Source: Lachnospiraceae bacterium (GTDB taxonomy: Bacteria > Bacillota > Clostridia > Lachnospirales > Lachnospiraceae). Taken from it: a DNA stretch of 64,000 bases. A program made the position numbers and the translations under genes. Under the pieces are notes generated by a model that saw nothing but the letters and a program-made list of their open reading frames with translations, was not told where the DNA came from and did no database searches. The DNA is taken from NCBI GenBank assembly GCA_910575445.1, contig CAJTFW010000003.1, positions 124,001 through 188,000 on the forward strand, written 5' to 3'. Shown here one piece after another: positions 1 through 9,365 of this stretch (position 1 is the stretch's first letter; each line of letters opens with the position of its first letter).

Positions 1-2271
1 GATGGACAAAATCTCTCGGGGACTGTGCAAATTTCTGAAAATGTGCAGATAATAGCCGGTGGGGCTTTTTATGGAAATAAGAAGGTGACAGAGGTATATT
101 TGCCAGAGAGTGTCCGTTATATAGGTCCGGCGGCGTTTAAAGGGTGTCAGAAGCTGGAAAAAGTATGGATACCAGAAAAAGTCAAAGGGTTAGAGGCAGA
201 GGTGTTTGCGGGTTGCCAAAAGCTTCAGGAAATTGTACTTGTAAAAAGTGGAACGGAGGAAGAAAGCACAGAGCTTCCTGTATGGAATTTTATTGGTGAA
301 CGAGCTTTTTATCAGTGTGAAAAGCTACAACATATTTCGCTAGAGCATGTAAACTGGATTGGAAAAGAAGCATTTGCCAGTTGTACCTCGTTAAGATGGG
401 GGAATGTAAAATCTGGTTTACAGATTGGCGAGCGGGCTTTTGAAAAAACGCCATACCATGAAGCGCAAGATGGACTTGTAATTATAGGCGATGTTGTGGT
501 ATCTGGTGAGAGATGCCACGGGGGAATTCAGATACCAGAAGGAATTACAGGAATTGCTCCCTATGCATTTGCAGGAAACAGGGAGATTACAAGCGTATAT
601 TTTCCAGAGAGCCTTATATGGAGCGGGGAAGGGGCATTTTTTGGTTGTATCAGACTTGAAAAAGTGGAAACCTCTCTATCTTTTGAAAGACTTGGTGCGC
701 GTACTTTTGAGCGATGTATGGCACTTGGTTCTGTAGAATGTTCGGCGCGACAGGCAGGGAAGGCTGCATTTGCTAATTGTTGTTCTCTTCAAAGAGTGAT
801 ACTTCCCAATCTTACCACTTTAAAAGAACGAATGTTCGAGAATTGTAGCAGTTTAGAAAAAGTTTTCTGCAAAAGTGTCAAGACCATAGAGCGTTATTGC
901 TTTAACGGATGCCAGAATCTACAGGATTTTTCTTTTTCTAATGTTAGTATGATAGGAGCTTATGCATTTGCCGGGTGTGACCATCTAAAATCTGCCGAAT
1001 TTATGGAGGGTGTCTGTCTTGGGGCACATGCATTAGAGGATTGCAGCAGTTTAGAAGAAGTGGTCTTAAAAGGCGAGGGAAGGGTTACTCTTTTGGAATA
1101 TGCCTTATCTGGCTGTACCGCGCTTCAGAAGGTGATTTTCAAAGGACAGACATGGACTTTTCATAGTTATCAGGAAATCCTTTTTACGCATATTCCAGAG
1201 ATAGTAAGGCTTTTTTTCCACAGTGCCTTTAGCTGTTTTGCCATTGAGCAGGAAACGCAACTGTGTGGCTATCTAGGAGCTGGACGAAAACTTCAGATAC
1301 CACAGGGGATTCAGAGGATTGAAGCGGAAGTCTTCCGGGACAGGCTGATGCTTGAGGAAGTAACGATTCCAGAAAGTGTAACTTCTATCGGTGCAAGAGC
1401 TTTTCACAGCACAAAATGGTTAAAAAAGCAGCAAAAGCAATCGCCGCTTGTTGTGGTAAATGGGATACTTTTGGATGGTTCTCTCTGCGAGGGAGAGGTG
1501 GTTGTACCAGAAGAGATTCATACAGTCAGTGGATGGGCATTTGCCAATGGACTTGGAATTGAGAAGATTCGATTTCTCTCAGAGCGCACCCGTGTAGAAG
1601 AATATGCCTTTCGCAACTGCATCAATCTTCGTGAAATAACTCTTGCAGATGGCACATGTATTACCTTTACCGGAATTGGTGACAGAGAGCGTGAGTTGCC
1701 GCCTCTTGCCAAGCAGGCAGTGATGGAGTGTCTAAATTGTTTTAAGACGAATGAAGACAACGTGCTAATAGCAAGTACCGGAAATATTTCCAAGTTGCGC
1801 ATTGCATATGGGATTACAGCAATTGGTGAGCGTACCTTTGAAGATGGCAATCTGTTGACAGAAGTATCTCTGCCAGAGACTGTAAAAAGCATTGGAAACA
1901 GTGCTTTTTCCGGCTGTAAATGGCTAGAAGAAGTAAAAGGCGCCAAAAGGGTAGAGCAGATTGGTGAGCGTGCTTTCTCGTGTTGTGGTGTATTAAAAAG
2001 GGTGGAGCTGTCAGAGCATTTACAAAAGATTGGAGTAAGAACATTTGAACACTGTACTTCTTTGGAAGAAATTCTGCTTCCTGAAGGAATCGAGGAGATA
2101 CCAGAGAAAGCCTTTTATCGCTGTCATACCCTGCGGCGGGTACAGTTTCCTTCTACCTTAAAAAGAATTGGAAAAGAAGCCTTTGCCTTTTGCAGAGAAC
2201 TTAGAGAAATACAACTGCCAGCAAAGGTAATCGTAGAAGAACGGGCGTTTTTTGGCTGCCCAGAGGATTAG
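1..2271 (+). CDS. BspA-like leucine-rich repeat surface protein (5' end outside window)
   Basis: The frame is open from the first base of the window, so the true start lies upstream; at least 756 residues are visible. The whole protein is a chain of LRR_5/BspA repeats of the form IG..AF..C..L..V.IP..V..IG, for example around residues 30-50, 330-350 and 600-740. This family is usually extracellular and binds host or matrix proteins, but neither a signal peptide nor an anchor is visible here because the N-terminus is missing and the C-terminus ends in a repeat. The stop is 9 bases before the next gene, suggesting co-transcription. Family call is secure; ligand is unknown. Confidence 0.85.
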   Translation, partial: DGQNLSGTVQISENVQIIAGGAFYGNKKVTEVYLPESVRYIGPAAFKGCQKLEKVWIPEKVKGLEAEVFAGCQKLQEIVLVKSGTEEESTELPVWNFIGERAFYQCEKLQHISLEHVNWIGKEAFASCTSLRWGNVKSGLQIGERAFEKTPYHEAQDGLVIIGDVVVSGERCHGGIQIPEGITGIAPYAFAGNREITSVYFPESLIWSGEGAFFGCIRLEKVETSLSFERLGARTFERCMALGSVECSARQAGKAAFANCCSLQRVILPNLTTLKERMFENCSSLEKVFCKSVKTIERYCFNGCQNLQDFSFSNVSMIGAYAFAGCDHLKSAEFMEGVCLGAHALEDCSSLEEVVLKGEGRVTLLEYALSGCTALQKVIFKGQTWTFHSYQEILFTHIPEIVRLFFHSAFSCFAIEQETQLCGYLGAGRKLQIPQGIQRIEAEVFRDRLMLEEVTIPESVTSIGARAFHSTKWLKKQQKQSPLVVVNGILLDGSLCEGEVVVPEEIHTVSGWAFANGLGIEKIRFLSERTRVEEYAFRNCINLREITLADGTCITFTGIGDRERELPPLAKQAVMECLNCFKTNEDNVLIASTGNISKLRIAYGITAIGERTFEDGNLLTEVSLPETVKSIGNSAFSGCKWLEEVKGAKRVEQIGERAFSCCGVLKRVELSEHLQKIGVRTFEHCTSLEEILLPEGIEEIPEKAFYRCHTLRRVQFPSTLKRIGKEAFAFCRELREIQLPAKVIVEERAFFGCPED

Positions 2272-2280
2272 GAGAGAGGC

Positions 2281-3354
2281 ATGCGTTATCGAAAGCTTGG
2301 AAAGACAGGGCTAATGGTATCCGAGATTGGATTTGGAACAATCCCTATATTAAAAGGCAATATTCCGGTATTGCCTGATTACTACAATCTAGAAGAAGAC
2401 GAGGCGCTTTTGGTGATGAAAGCAGCTTTTGATAGGGGCTGTAATCTATATGATACGGCGATTGTTCCAGAATACGGAGATGCAGAGATAAAACTTGGAA
2501 AATTTGCAGCTTATATTGGCAGAGAACGCATCGTTATCTCTGATAAAGCGCGCTTTTTTGATGGAAATGGCATCTATCAGGCGGTACAGACCTCCTGTGA
2601 GCATCTAGGAACATATGCAGATATCTATTTTGTCCACCAGGTAGATGCAGAGCATGAGGAGGAAGTCTTTCGAAAAGGAGGGGCTTTGGATGCCCTGTCC
2701 GAACTAAAAGCAGAAGGGAAGATTCGTTTTGCCGGAGTTGCTTCTCATTATTATGATATCTTGCTGCGAGGAGCCAAAGACCTTCGGGTGGACGTCTTGC
2801 AAGGAAGTGGCAATCTGCTAGAGCGTGGGATGTTAGAGCGTATCCAGAGCGAACCACTTTTTTTGGAGAAAGGAATTCTTATTAACAAAGTTTATGCAGC
2901 AGGAATTCTGCCAGCTTTTTTCCCTGTTCAGACACTGCTTGGAAATGTATTATCCTATCCCATTTCTTGTGCCCTTCTTGGAATCGGTACTATAGAGCAG
3001 GTAGAAGCAGCGATGAATACGGATACCATATCAGAGGAGCTTCTTTCTTTTGAAGAGGTATTGTCTCATTTGGAGAAAGACTATTCTCCAATTCCCTGTG
3101 ACCGCTGCCAGAGATGCGATTGCCCCTATGGCACAGAAATTCACACACTTTTTCGGCAGTATCAATATTATTTTCTTGGAAAAGACTACTGGGCGCTTAG
3201 AAAACTTACCATGGGAATCGAAGACAGCGTCAGATGGTGCCAAAAATGTGCCAAGATGCCATGCATCACACAGTGCCCAAGAAAGATTCGGATACCAGAT
3301 GAGATAGAGAACATCGGTAAGCTTACAAGAAGACATCCGATTTGGAGAAAATGA
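2281..3354 (+). CDS. Aldo/keto reductase family protein with C-terminal cysteine-rich domain
   Basis: The 357-residue protein begins MRYRKLGKTGLMVSEIGFGT, the classic aldo/keto reductase start, followed by YDTA and EYGDAE around the catalytic Asp/Tyr and by DIYFVHQVD on a later strand. The last 90 residues hold two cysteine clusters (CDRCQRCDCPYG and CQKCAKMPCITQCP) resembling the ferredoxin-like tail of large clostridial aldo/keto reductases, which may carry an iron-sulfur cluster. It probably reduces a carbonyl with NAD(P)H in the cytoplasm; the substrate cannot be read. It follows the LRR gene with a 9-base gap and a GAGAGG ribosome site. Confidence 0.85.
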   Translation: MRYRKLGKTGLMVSEIGFGTIPILKGNIPVLPDYYNLEEDEALLVMKAAFDRGCNLYDTAIVPEYGDAEIKLGKFAAYIGRERIVISDKARFFDGNGIYQAVQTSCEHLGTYADIYFVHQVDAEHEEEVFRKGGALDALSELKAEGKIRFAGVASHYYDILLRGAKDLRVDVLQGSGNLLERGMLERIQSEPLFLEKGILINKVYAAGILPAFFPVQTLLGNVLSYPISCALLGIGTIEQVEAAMNTDTISEELLSFEEVLSHLEKDYSPIPCDRCQRCDCPYGTEIHTLFRQYQYYFLGKDYWALRKLTMGIEDSVRWCQKCAKMPCITQCPRKIRIPDEIENIGKLTRRHPIWRK

Positions 3355-3462
3355 CCGTAAAACCAAAGTGCATACTTGTATAACCTTAAAAAATACAAAA
3401 GAACCAGAAAAATTCATCAGACATAACATAAAAGAAAGAATGTGATAGCAGGTTAGAAAGAT

Positions 3463-4527
3463 ATGGTGACAATCAGCCTGTGTATGATTGTAAGAGATGA
3501 AGAAGCGGTGCTAGACAGATGTCTTGCATCGGTCAAAGGGCTTGTGGATGAAATTATTGTGGTGGATACAGGCTCTATAGACAGGACGAAGGAGATTGCA
3601 GCACGGTATACAGAGAATATCTATGATTTTGTGTGGAAGGATGACTTTGCGGCGGCGCGTAATGAGAGTTTTTCCAAGGCAACGATGAATTATTGTATGT
3701 GGTTAGATGCAGATGATGTATTTCCTGATAAGGAAGCGCAAAAATTTCTTGCCTGGAAAGAACATGCGGATGGCAGTGCTGATGTTGTGATGATGAACTA
3801 TGCGACAGGGTTTGATGAAGAAGGAAATATTTCTTTTTGTTATGAGCGGGAGCGCTTGTTAAAAAGAAAACGAAGATTTCAATGGAAGGGTCGAGTGCAT
3901 GAAGCAATTAGCATCTCTGGAAAAGTCGAAAGACTTGCTGTCTGCATTGAGCATCACAGTCAGAAGACTTCTTATGGCTATCGGAATCTGCGAATCTATG
4001 AGAAGATGAAAGAGGAAGGAAACACGTTTAGCGCGCGGGATTTGTTTTACTATGCGCGGGAACTGTATTACCATAAGAGATATGAAGAAGCTGTGGGATG
4101 TTTTAATTTTTTCTTAGAACGAGAGGATGGATTCTGTGAAAATCAGGTGGATGCCTGCCGGTATCTGGCGTATTGCCTCTATCAGCTTGGAAGAGAAAAG
4201 GAGGCGCTAGATGCTTTGTACCAGGGACTTCACTACCGGGCGCCAGGGGGAGAACTCTGCTGTGATATTGGAAAACATTTTATGGATCGCGGGATGTGGG
4301 AGCAGGCAATTTTCTGGTACCAGGGAGCACTTCATGCAAAGAAAGAGAGCACAGGAGGTTTTCTGCAAAAAGAATGTTATGGATATCTGCCATATCTTCA
4401 ACTATGCGTCTGCTATGACCGGATAGGTGACAGAGAAAAAGCCTATCAATGTCATATTATGTCGGGAAAGTATAAGCCATATGGCAGAGAATTTTTGAAA
4501 AATAAAGAATATTTTCACGATTTATAG
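3463..4527 (+). CDS. GT2-family glycosyltransferase with TPR tail
   Basis: The N-terminus [14 protein letters not shown], the nucleotide-sugar segment [12 protein letters not shown] and the metal-binding LDADDVF mark a GT-A fold GT2 enzyme of the SunS/WaaE-like type. Residues about 190-340 form tetratricopeptide-like helices ([35 protein letters not shown]). Such GT2-TPR proteins often glycosylate proteins. The next gene encodes a threonine-rich collagen-like protein, so a role in glycosylating that spore-surface protein is a reasonable inference but is not shown directly. Confidence 0.85.
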   Translation: MVTISLCMIVRDEEAVLDRCLASVKGLVDEIIVVDTGSIDRTKEIAARYTENIYDFVWKDDFAAARNESFSKATMNYCMWLDADDVFPDKEAQKFLAWKEHADGSADVVMMNYATGFDEEGNISFCYERERLLKRKRRFQWKGRVHEAISISGKVERLAVCIEHHSQKTSYGYRNLRIYEKMKEEGNTFSARDLFYYARELYYHKRYEEAVGCFNFFLEREDGFCENQVDACRYLAYCLYQLGREKEALDALYQGLHYRAPGGELCCDIGKHFMDRGMWEQAIFWYQGALHAKKESTGGFLQKECYGYLPYLQLCVCYDRIGDREKAYQCHIMSGKYKPYGREFLKNKEYFHDL

Positions 4528-4531
4528 GAAG

Positions 4532-4559
4532 AACGCTCTTTAAATGTCTGCATAATCTA
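4532..4559 (+). promoter_or_regulatory. Possible mother-cell sporulation (SigK/SigE-type) promoter
   Basis: CATAATCTA at 4551-4559 fits the CATANNNTA -10 pattern of SigK-type promoters. An AAC element (4532-4534) lies about 16 bases upstream, near the short AC -35 position. The predicted start would be about 30 bases before the collagen-like gene, whose products are exosporium proteins in relatives. The match is short, so this is tentative. Confidence 0.35.
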
Positions 4560-4595
4560 TGTAGTGAAGATGATTCTATAAGGAGACAAAGGAGT

Positions 4596-6011
4596 ATGGA
4601 TTTTTTCCGAAGAAATTGTGAAAATGGTTCTTGTGGATGTTCAGGATGTCATAATGGCGGATGTTGCCAGGGTCCTACAGGCCCTATGGGGCCAAGAGGG
4701 TGCCCAGGCCCTACAGGTCCTAGAGGATACCAAGGTCCCACAGGTCCACAAGGTCCTATTGGTCCCCAGGGTCCACAAGGTCCTATGGGTCTAGAAGGTC
4801 CTATGGGTCCAGAAGGTCCCCAGGGTCTTCAGGGATTACAAGGTCCTGCTGGTCCAGAAGGCCCAATGGGTCCAGAAGGTCCCCAAGGCTTTCAGGGATT
4901 GCAAGGTCCCATGGGTCCAGAAGGTCCGCAAGGCCCTACAGGAGCCACGGGTCCTGCCGGAGCTAATGGTCTTATAGGTCCTACAGGCCCAACAGGCGCT
5001 ACTGGAGCGACAGGTCCAGGAGGAGTGACAGGAGCTACCGGTCCGGCTGGAGCCACCGGAGCACAGGGTCTTCAAGGCCCAACGGGAGCGACAGGAGCAC
5101 AAGGTCCCCAGGGCCTTCAGGGATTGCAAGGTCCCGTTGGTCCAGAAGGCCCGCAAGGTCCAGCCGGCGCCATAGGAGCTACTGGTCCCGCTGGATCGGA
5201 TGGCCTTATAGGTCCCACAGGCCCAACCGGCGCCACTGGAGCGACTGGTCCAGAAGGTCCGCAAGGCCTTCAGGGTGTTCAGGGATTAGTTGGTCCAACG
5301 GGAGCCACGGGAGCCACGGGTCCTACTGGTGTAACCGGAGCGATTGGAGCCACCGGAGCGATTGGTCCTACTGGTCCGCAGGGTCCCCAGGGGCTTCAGG
5401 GTCCAATTGGCCCTGTTGGTGCGACTGGCCCCACAGGTCCGACGGGAGCTGATGGAGCGATAGGAGCCACCGGAGTGACGGGTCCTACAGGCCCAACCGG
5501 TGCGGCTGGAGCGATTGGAGCTACTGGTCCAACCGGAGCAGTTGGCTCCACAGGTCCAACTGGATCCACAGGCCCAACTGGTCCCGCGAATGGTTTGGCA
5601 GCTTATGGCGGTTTATACAGCACCGTTCCACAGACGCTAAATCTGACTCTGGGGGGAACAACACAGATTCCGCTTCAAAGTAATACCCCATCAGCTGGCG
5701 TGACCTATGCACCAGCAAACAGCATTACCGTTACGGATGCAGGCACTTATGAAATCAATTATTCCACTACGCTAAGTGCTGCCATAGCAACTACAATTAC
5801 ATTTGCTGTAAGAGCCAATGGAACGGATATTCCAAGTGCAACGATTTCCAGATTGTTAGCAGTAGGAACCAGCTCTCTATTCAACGGAAGTACGATTATA
5901 ACATTAGCAGCAGGCAGTGTAATTGATATGGCACTTTCGGCACTCTTAGCAGTAGGAATTACTCTTGGAAATGGTGTCAATGCAACATTAACAGTTAAAA
6001 AACTAGATTAA
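4596..6011 (+). CDS. Collagen-like GXY-repeat exosporium/surface protein
   Basis: The 471-residue protein has a short Cys/Gly-rich head (residues 1-25), about 300 residues of uninterrupted Gly-X-Y triplets dominated by GPT, GPQ, GAT and GLQ, and a C-terminal domain from about residue 335 ([10 protein letters not shown]...TLTVKKLD) resembling the trimerising BclA-type globular head. Threonine-rich GPT triplets are the O-glycosylated positions in BclA. There is no sorting signal. The triplet DNA is internally repetitive, so length variation between strains is likely. The upstream glycosyltransferase and the sporulation-like promoter fit a spore-surface filament role. A strong AAGGAG ribosome site precedes the start. 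Confidence 0.85.
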   Translation: MDFFRRNCENGSCGCSGCHNGGCCQGPTGPMGPRGCPGPTGPRGYQGPTGPQGPIGPQGPQGPMGLEGPMGPEGPQGLQGLQGPAGPEGPMGPEGPQGFQGLQGPMGPEGPQGPTGATGPAGANGLIGPTGPTGATGATGPGGVTGATGPAGATGAQGLQGPTGATGAQGPQGLQGLQGPVGPEGPQGPAGAIGATGPAGSDGLIGPTGPTGATGATGPEGPQGLQGVQGLVGPTGATGATGPTGVTGAIGATGAIGPTGPQGPQGLQGPIGPVGATGPTGPTGADGAIGATGVTGPTGPTGAAGAIGATGPTGAVGSTGPTGSTGPTGPANGLAAYGGLYSTVPQTLNLTLGGTTQIPLQSNTPSAGVTYAPANSITVTDAGTYEINYSTTLSAAIATTITFAVRANGTDIPSATISRLLAVGTSSLFNGSTIITLAAGSVIDMALSALLAVGITLGNGVNATLTVKKLD

Positions 6012-6012
6012 T

Positions 6013-6040
6013 ACAAAAAAGGCGGCGCAACTGCGCCGCT
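6013..6040 (-). terminator. Intrinsic terminator, mainly for minus strand
   Basis: The hairpin GCGGCGC/GCGCCGC lies at 6022-6039 with an A-tract at 6015-6020, which becomes a T-tract on the minus strand. It sits between the convergent collagen-like gene and the minus-strand pseudogene and may serve both. Confidence 0.7.
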
Positions 6041-6668
6041 TAATCTGTTATTTCATCTGTTTCATCCAAAGAAATCAGGTCAATAGAATCTGCAATATAA
6101 GAAAGATAATCTGTAAGGCAGGTGATTTGCTTTGCCAGATTACTGATTTTTTGTTCCAAGTAAAGAAGTTTTTTAGAATGAACCACAGGTTCTACATCTG
6201 CTAGATGTTCTTGATATAACATCCATATAAAGTCTATTTCTTCTTTGGAGATACCAGTAATATCATTTAGTGTTTCCATAAAACGACGTCTGGACATACA
6301 ACGGTTTACTATCATATCTTCGCTATAATTTAGTATTCGAAAAACTGAGATTGCCAATTTTTGGTCAATATTGAGCGTATCAACTACATAAGGGATAGTT
6401 TCTCTTTCTGTATAGATAATGTGAAATATTTGCTCTATATATGCAGTTTTATTTGCTATTGGAAGCTTTCTGAATTTTTTAAAAATAAAAAATCCTCTGT
6501 TTTAGATTGTATCCTTTTCTCAATATCTTCCTAGAAAAAAGGCTTATTATAAAAACTTTTAAAAAGTTCTAAGTCATAAGATTCTTCAGTATCTTTTTTT
6601 CCTTCTAATTCCTTATTGTCAGAATCTGCTTGAAGTCTTTTTAAAAGTGAAGTAATCGTGTCAATCAT
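6040..6668 (-). pseudogene. Decayed small gene of unknown function (one nonsense codon, one frameshift)
   Basis: The gene begins with ATG at 6668 behind a GGAGGA ribosome site and its start overlaps the stop of the upstream gene (ATGATTGA). It reads MIDTITSLLKRL... to KPFF, hits TAG, continues open in the same frame as EDIEKRIQSKTEDFLFLKN, and then needs a frame change near 6465 to continue as KLPIANKTAYIEQIF and on to a conserved-looking C-terminal half ending DETDEITD. The intact ancestor would have had roughly 210 residues. The last 105 residues remain open from a TTG at 6357. I recognise no family. Sequencing error would be the alternative, but two lesions argue for decay. Confidence 0.55.
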
Positions 6669-7033
6669 AGTAGTCCTCCATTTCTGACACATAGTAGTAC
6701 ATCTCAGAAACCGTATCATCCAAATCATATTCTGAGGATTCATTTGCACGCATATTTGTTATGACTTCTGTATCATAGTCTATCCATTTGGTATTTAAGA
6801 TATGATGGATTTGCCTTTTAAGTTCAGGAGAATGAAAAAGTGCGCGTCCTTTGCCATATTTGGTATTGAGAGCATGTATTACATGTTCTGCGTCGGGGGC
6901 ATTTTTCTCCATTTCTGTTTTTAAAAGAGAATATGCAGTTGTTAAAATCTGTTCTATATTTTGGGTAGTTACATTATTTTGCTGATAGAAACGATAAGCT
7001 TCTTTCCCTTTCAAAGGAAGGATAAATCTTCAT
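6661..7033 (-). pseudogene. Small unknown gene, probably frameshifted near its start
   Basis: A 117-codon frame starts with TTG at 7014 and has no ribosome site. Upstream, an ATG at 7033 with a good AGGAAAG site opens MKIYPSFE in a different frame, and the two join naturally at the A/G-rich stretch near 7008-7014. The body (RFYQQNNVTTQNIEQILTTAY ... NMRANESSEYDLDD) is acidic and probably soluble. It is translationally coupled to the next decayed gene. Function is unknown. Confidence 0.45.
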
Positions 7034-7080
7034 AATATTCTTTCCTGCTTGCTTTGTCTTTATAAATAAATCCTATCTTT

Positions 7081-7349
7081 TGTCAGTGTTAGCAAAACAT
7101 TCCTGAAATTGTGTATTATAGTATCTTTTCACAAATAGAGAAGGCTCATCAACTCTTGCAGAAAGTATGGTATAATACGTAAGCAAAGAGGTGACCTTGG
7201 ACATTCTGACAAGTATCATAACATAATTGAGCCAAAAACGCCAGAAATGATGCAGTTTAGATGATTTTCTGATGTTCTTCTGATGCGTGGATATGTTAAT
7301 TTTTAGACAGAGCACTCAACGGATGTACATAAGAGAGTAAAAGAGGTGT
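7081..7349. other. Intergenic stretch with possible promoter and stop-riddled short frame
   Basis: TATAAT at 7171-7176 and an AGAGGTG ribosome-like site near 7188 precede a plus-strand frame that reads LDILTSIIT, stop, LSQKRQK, stop, CSLDDFLMFF, stop. This may be a decayed small gene or chance. Otherwise it is the leader of the VIT/vWA gene, whose own ribosome site is AGAGGTG just before 7350. Confidence 0.25.
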
Positions 7350-9365
7350 ATGATGAAAAAGAAAAAATATTTATGTTGTATTTTGATAATCTGTATACTT
7401 TTTATGCCTTTTTCCAGCGTACAGGCGCGCACAGAGGAAGATAAGGATATCACACTTTCCCCTTATTTTTTTATAGAAGGAGCCAATCCAGAAGTTGACC
7501 ATCTGCCTTTGAAGGGGACAGAGGTGACTACAAATATCAATGGCAGCATTGCAGAGACCTATGTAACACAGACCTATGCCAATGAGGGAGAACATCCGAT
7601 AAATGCAAGCTATGTTTTTCCAGCCTCCACAAAAGTGTCTGTACATGGAATGAAGATGAAGATTGGAAATCAGGTAGTGACTGCAAGGATTCAGGAAAAG
7701 GAAGAAGCGAAGCAAACCTATGAAGCTGCCAAAAGCGAAGGGAAAAGTGCTTCTTTATTAGAGGAAAAACGCTCAAATGTCTTTACTATGGATGTCGCTA
7801 ATATTATGCCAGGGGATACCATTTGTATAGAGTTGCACTATACAGAGCTGATAGAGTCGACAGAAGGCGTCTACCAATTTGTCTTTCCAACCGTGGTTGG
7901 TCCGCGCTATGCCGGAGAGGTAGAAGAAGAGGATATGGAAGATGGCGACTGGGTACAAAGTCCCTATTTTGAAGAAGGAGTAACCCCAGACAGCAAGTAT
8001 GAGATTACGGTCAATCTATCTGCTGGCGTTCCAATTACCGAGCTTACTTGTGGTACACATGAAGTAACAGTCGAATATACCGAGGCATCACAGGCGAAAG
8101 TAACTCTGTCAAATCCAGAAGAATATGCCGGCAATCGGGATTTTATCTTAGATTACCAGATGAGAGGAGAGGATGTAAGCTCTGGACTTATGCTCTATAA
8201 AGGGGAAGAAGAGAATTATTTTCTGTTGACGATGCAGCCTCCTAAGCGCTATAAAGCAGATGAACTTTTGCCGCGAGAGTATATTTTTGTTCTGGATGTC
8301 TCAGGATCGATGAGCGGTTATCCACTGGATACAGCCAAGGAGCTGATGGAAGAAATGGTGGGAAATCTAAGAGAGGGCGATTGTTTTAATCTGTTTTTGT
8401 TCTCAGATATTGTATCGGAGATGTCTTTAGAATCCGTGGCAGCCACCAAGGAGAATATGGATTGTGCTAAGACCTTGATTGCGATGCAAGAAGGCGGAGG
8501 GGGAAGTGAGCTTGCCAAGGCGCTAGAGCGGGCGATTGCGACGAAAAAACAACCCGATATGACCCGCAATGTGGTGGTTATCACAGATGGCTATATCTAT
8601 GATGAAGAAAATGTCCTTGGAATTGTAAGAGAACATCTAGGAGATAGCAACTTTTTCTCCTTTGGCATTGGAAGCTCTGTCAATCGTTCTCTGATGGAAG
8701 GCATTGCAGATGTAGGGATGGGAGAAGCCTTTATCGTGACAGAAGAGGCGATGGCTAGAGAGATGGCAGAGCGTTTTCGTACCTATATAGAAGCTCCAAT
8801 TTTAACAGATATTCAAGTAGCTTTTGATGGATTTGATGCTTATGAAGTTGAGCCTTCTAAAATTCCAACACTCTTTGCCCAAAAACCAGTGCTACTCTAT
8901 GGAAAATGGCGCGGCGAAGTGGCGGGAAGCATTCGCATCACTGGTAAGACAGGAAAAGAAGATTATACACAAGAGATACAAGTGTCAGACAGTGAGCCTT
9001 TAGAAGAACATGCAGCGATTGGCTATCTGTGGGCGAGAAAACGAATCAATACTCTAACTGCCTATGGATATGCCAAAGACGATGAAAAGACCAAAGAGGA
9101 AATCACTGCGATTGGCCTTGCACACCATATGGTGACGCCATACACCTCATTTGTGGCAGTCTTAGAAACCATTCGTAATCCAGAAGGAGAGAGTACGGAT
9201 GTAGACCAGCCTTCTCCACTGCCACAAGGCGTATCAAACCTTTCGATTGGCGGATATTTAACGGGAGCAGAACCAGAAGATATATTATTGATTGCTATGG
9301 CTTTTTTGGTGGTTGGGGTCTGTATAGCCTCTAAGAGAAGAAGGAAAAAAGATGAGTGTATATAA
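7350..9365 (+). CDS. VIT and von Willebrand A domain surface protein with exosortase-type C-terminal signal
   Basis: The 671-residue protein has a signal peptide (residues 1-27, MMKKKK then a hydrophobic run to VQA), a VIT (inter-alpha-trypsin) domain at about 40-170 (NGSIAETYVTQTYANEG, AKQTYEAAKSEGK), and a vWA domain at about 310-480 with the intact MIDAS motif DVSGSMSG. The C-terminus is tripartite: a short polar motif near GAEPED, a transmembrane segment (ILLIAMAFLVVGVCIA) and a basic tail SKRRRKK. It overlaps by 14 bases the exosortase-like gene that follows, which strongly suggests this is that enzyme's dedicated substrate. Ligand and role are unknown. Confidence 0.85.
   Translation: MMKKKKYLCCILIICILFMPFSSVQARTEEDKDITLSPYFFIEGANPEVDHLPLKGTEVTTNINGSIAETYVTQTYANEGEHPINASYVFPASTKVSVHGMKMKIGNQVVTARIQEKEEAKQTYEAAKSEGKSASLLEEKRSNVFTMDVANIMPGDTICIELHYTELIESTEGVYQFVFPTVVGPRYAGEVEEEDMEDGDWVQSPYFEEGVTPDSKYEITVNLSAGVPITELTCGTHEVTVEYTEASQAKVTLSNPEEYAGNRDFILDYQMRGEDVSSGLMLYKGEEENYFLLTMQPPKRYKADELLPREYIFVLDVSGSMSGYPLDTAKELMEEMVGNLREGDCFNLFLFSDIVSEMSLESVAATKENMDCAKTLIAMQEGGGGSELAKALERAIATKKQPDMTRNVVVITDGYIYDEENVLGIVREHLGDSNFFSFGIGSSVNRSLMEGIADVGMGEAFIVTEEAMAREMAERFRTYIEAPILTDIQVAFDGFDAYEVEPSKIPTLFAQKPVLLYGKWRGEVAGSIRITGKTGKEDYTQEIQVSDSEPLEEHAAIGYLWARKRINTLTAYGYAKDDEKTKEEITAIGLAHHMVTPYTSFVAVLETIRNPEGESTDVDQPSPLPQGVSNLSIGGYLTGAEPEDILLIAMAFLVVGVCIASKRRRKKDECI

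Noticed and set aside
4836-5264. Long minus-strand open frame within the collagen-like gene
   Set aside because: It is the complement of Gly-X-Y repeat DNA; repetitive GC-rich triplets avoid stops in the opposite strand.
7197-7207. Eleven-base match between this intergenic site and the sequence after the candidate guide-RNA hairpin at 30525-30540
   Set aside because: An 11-base match is expected by chance in 64 kb on two strands when many registers are tried, and there is no plausible adjacent TAM.
7073-7315. Minus-strand 80-codon frame upstream of the VIT/vWA gene
   Set aside because: No ribosome site and no protein-like composition; it covers a promoter-like TATAAT on the other strand.
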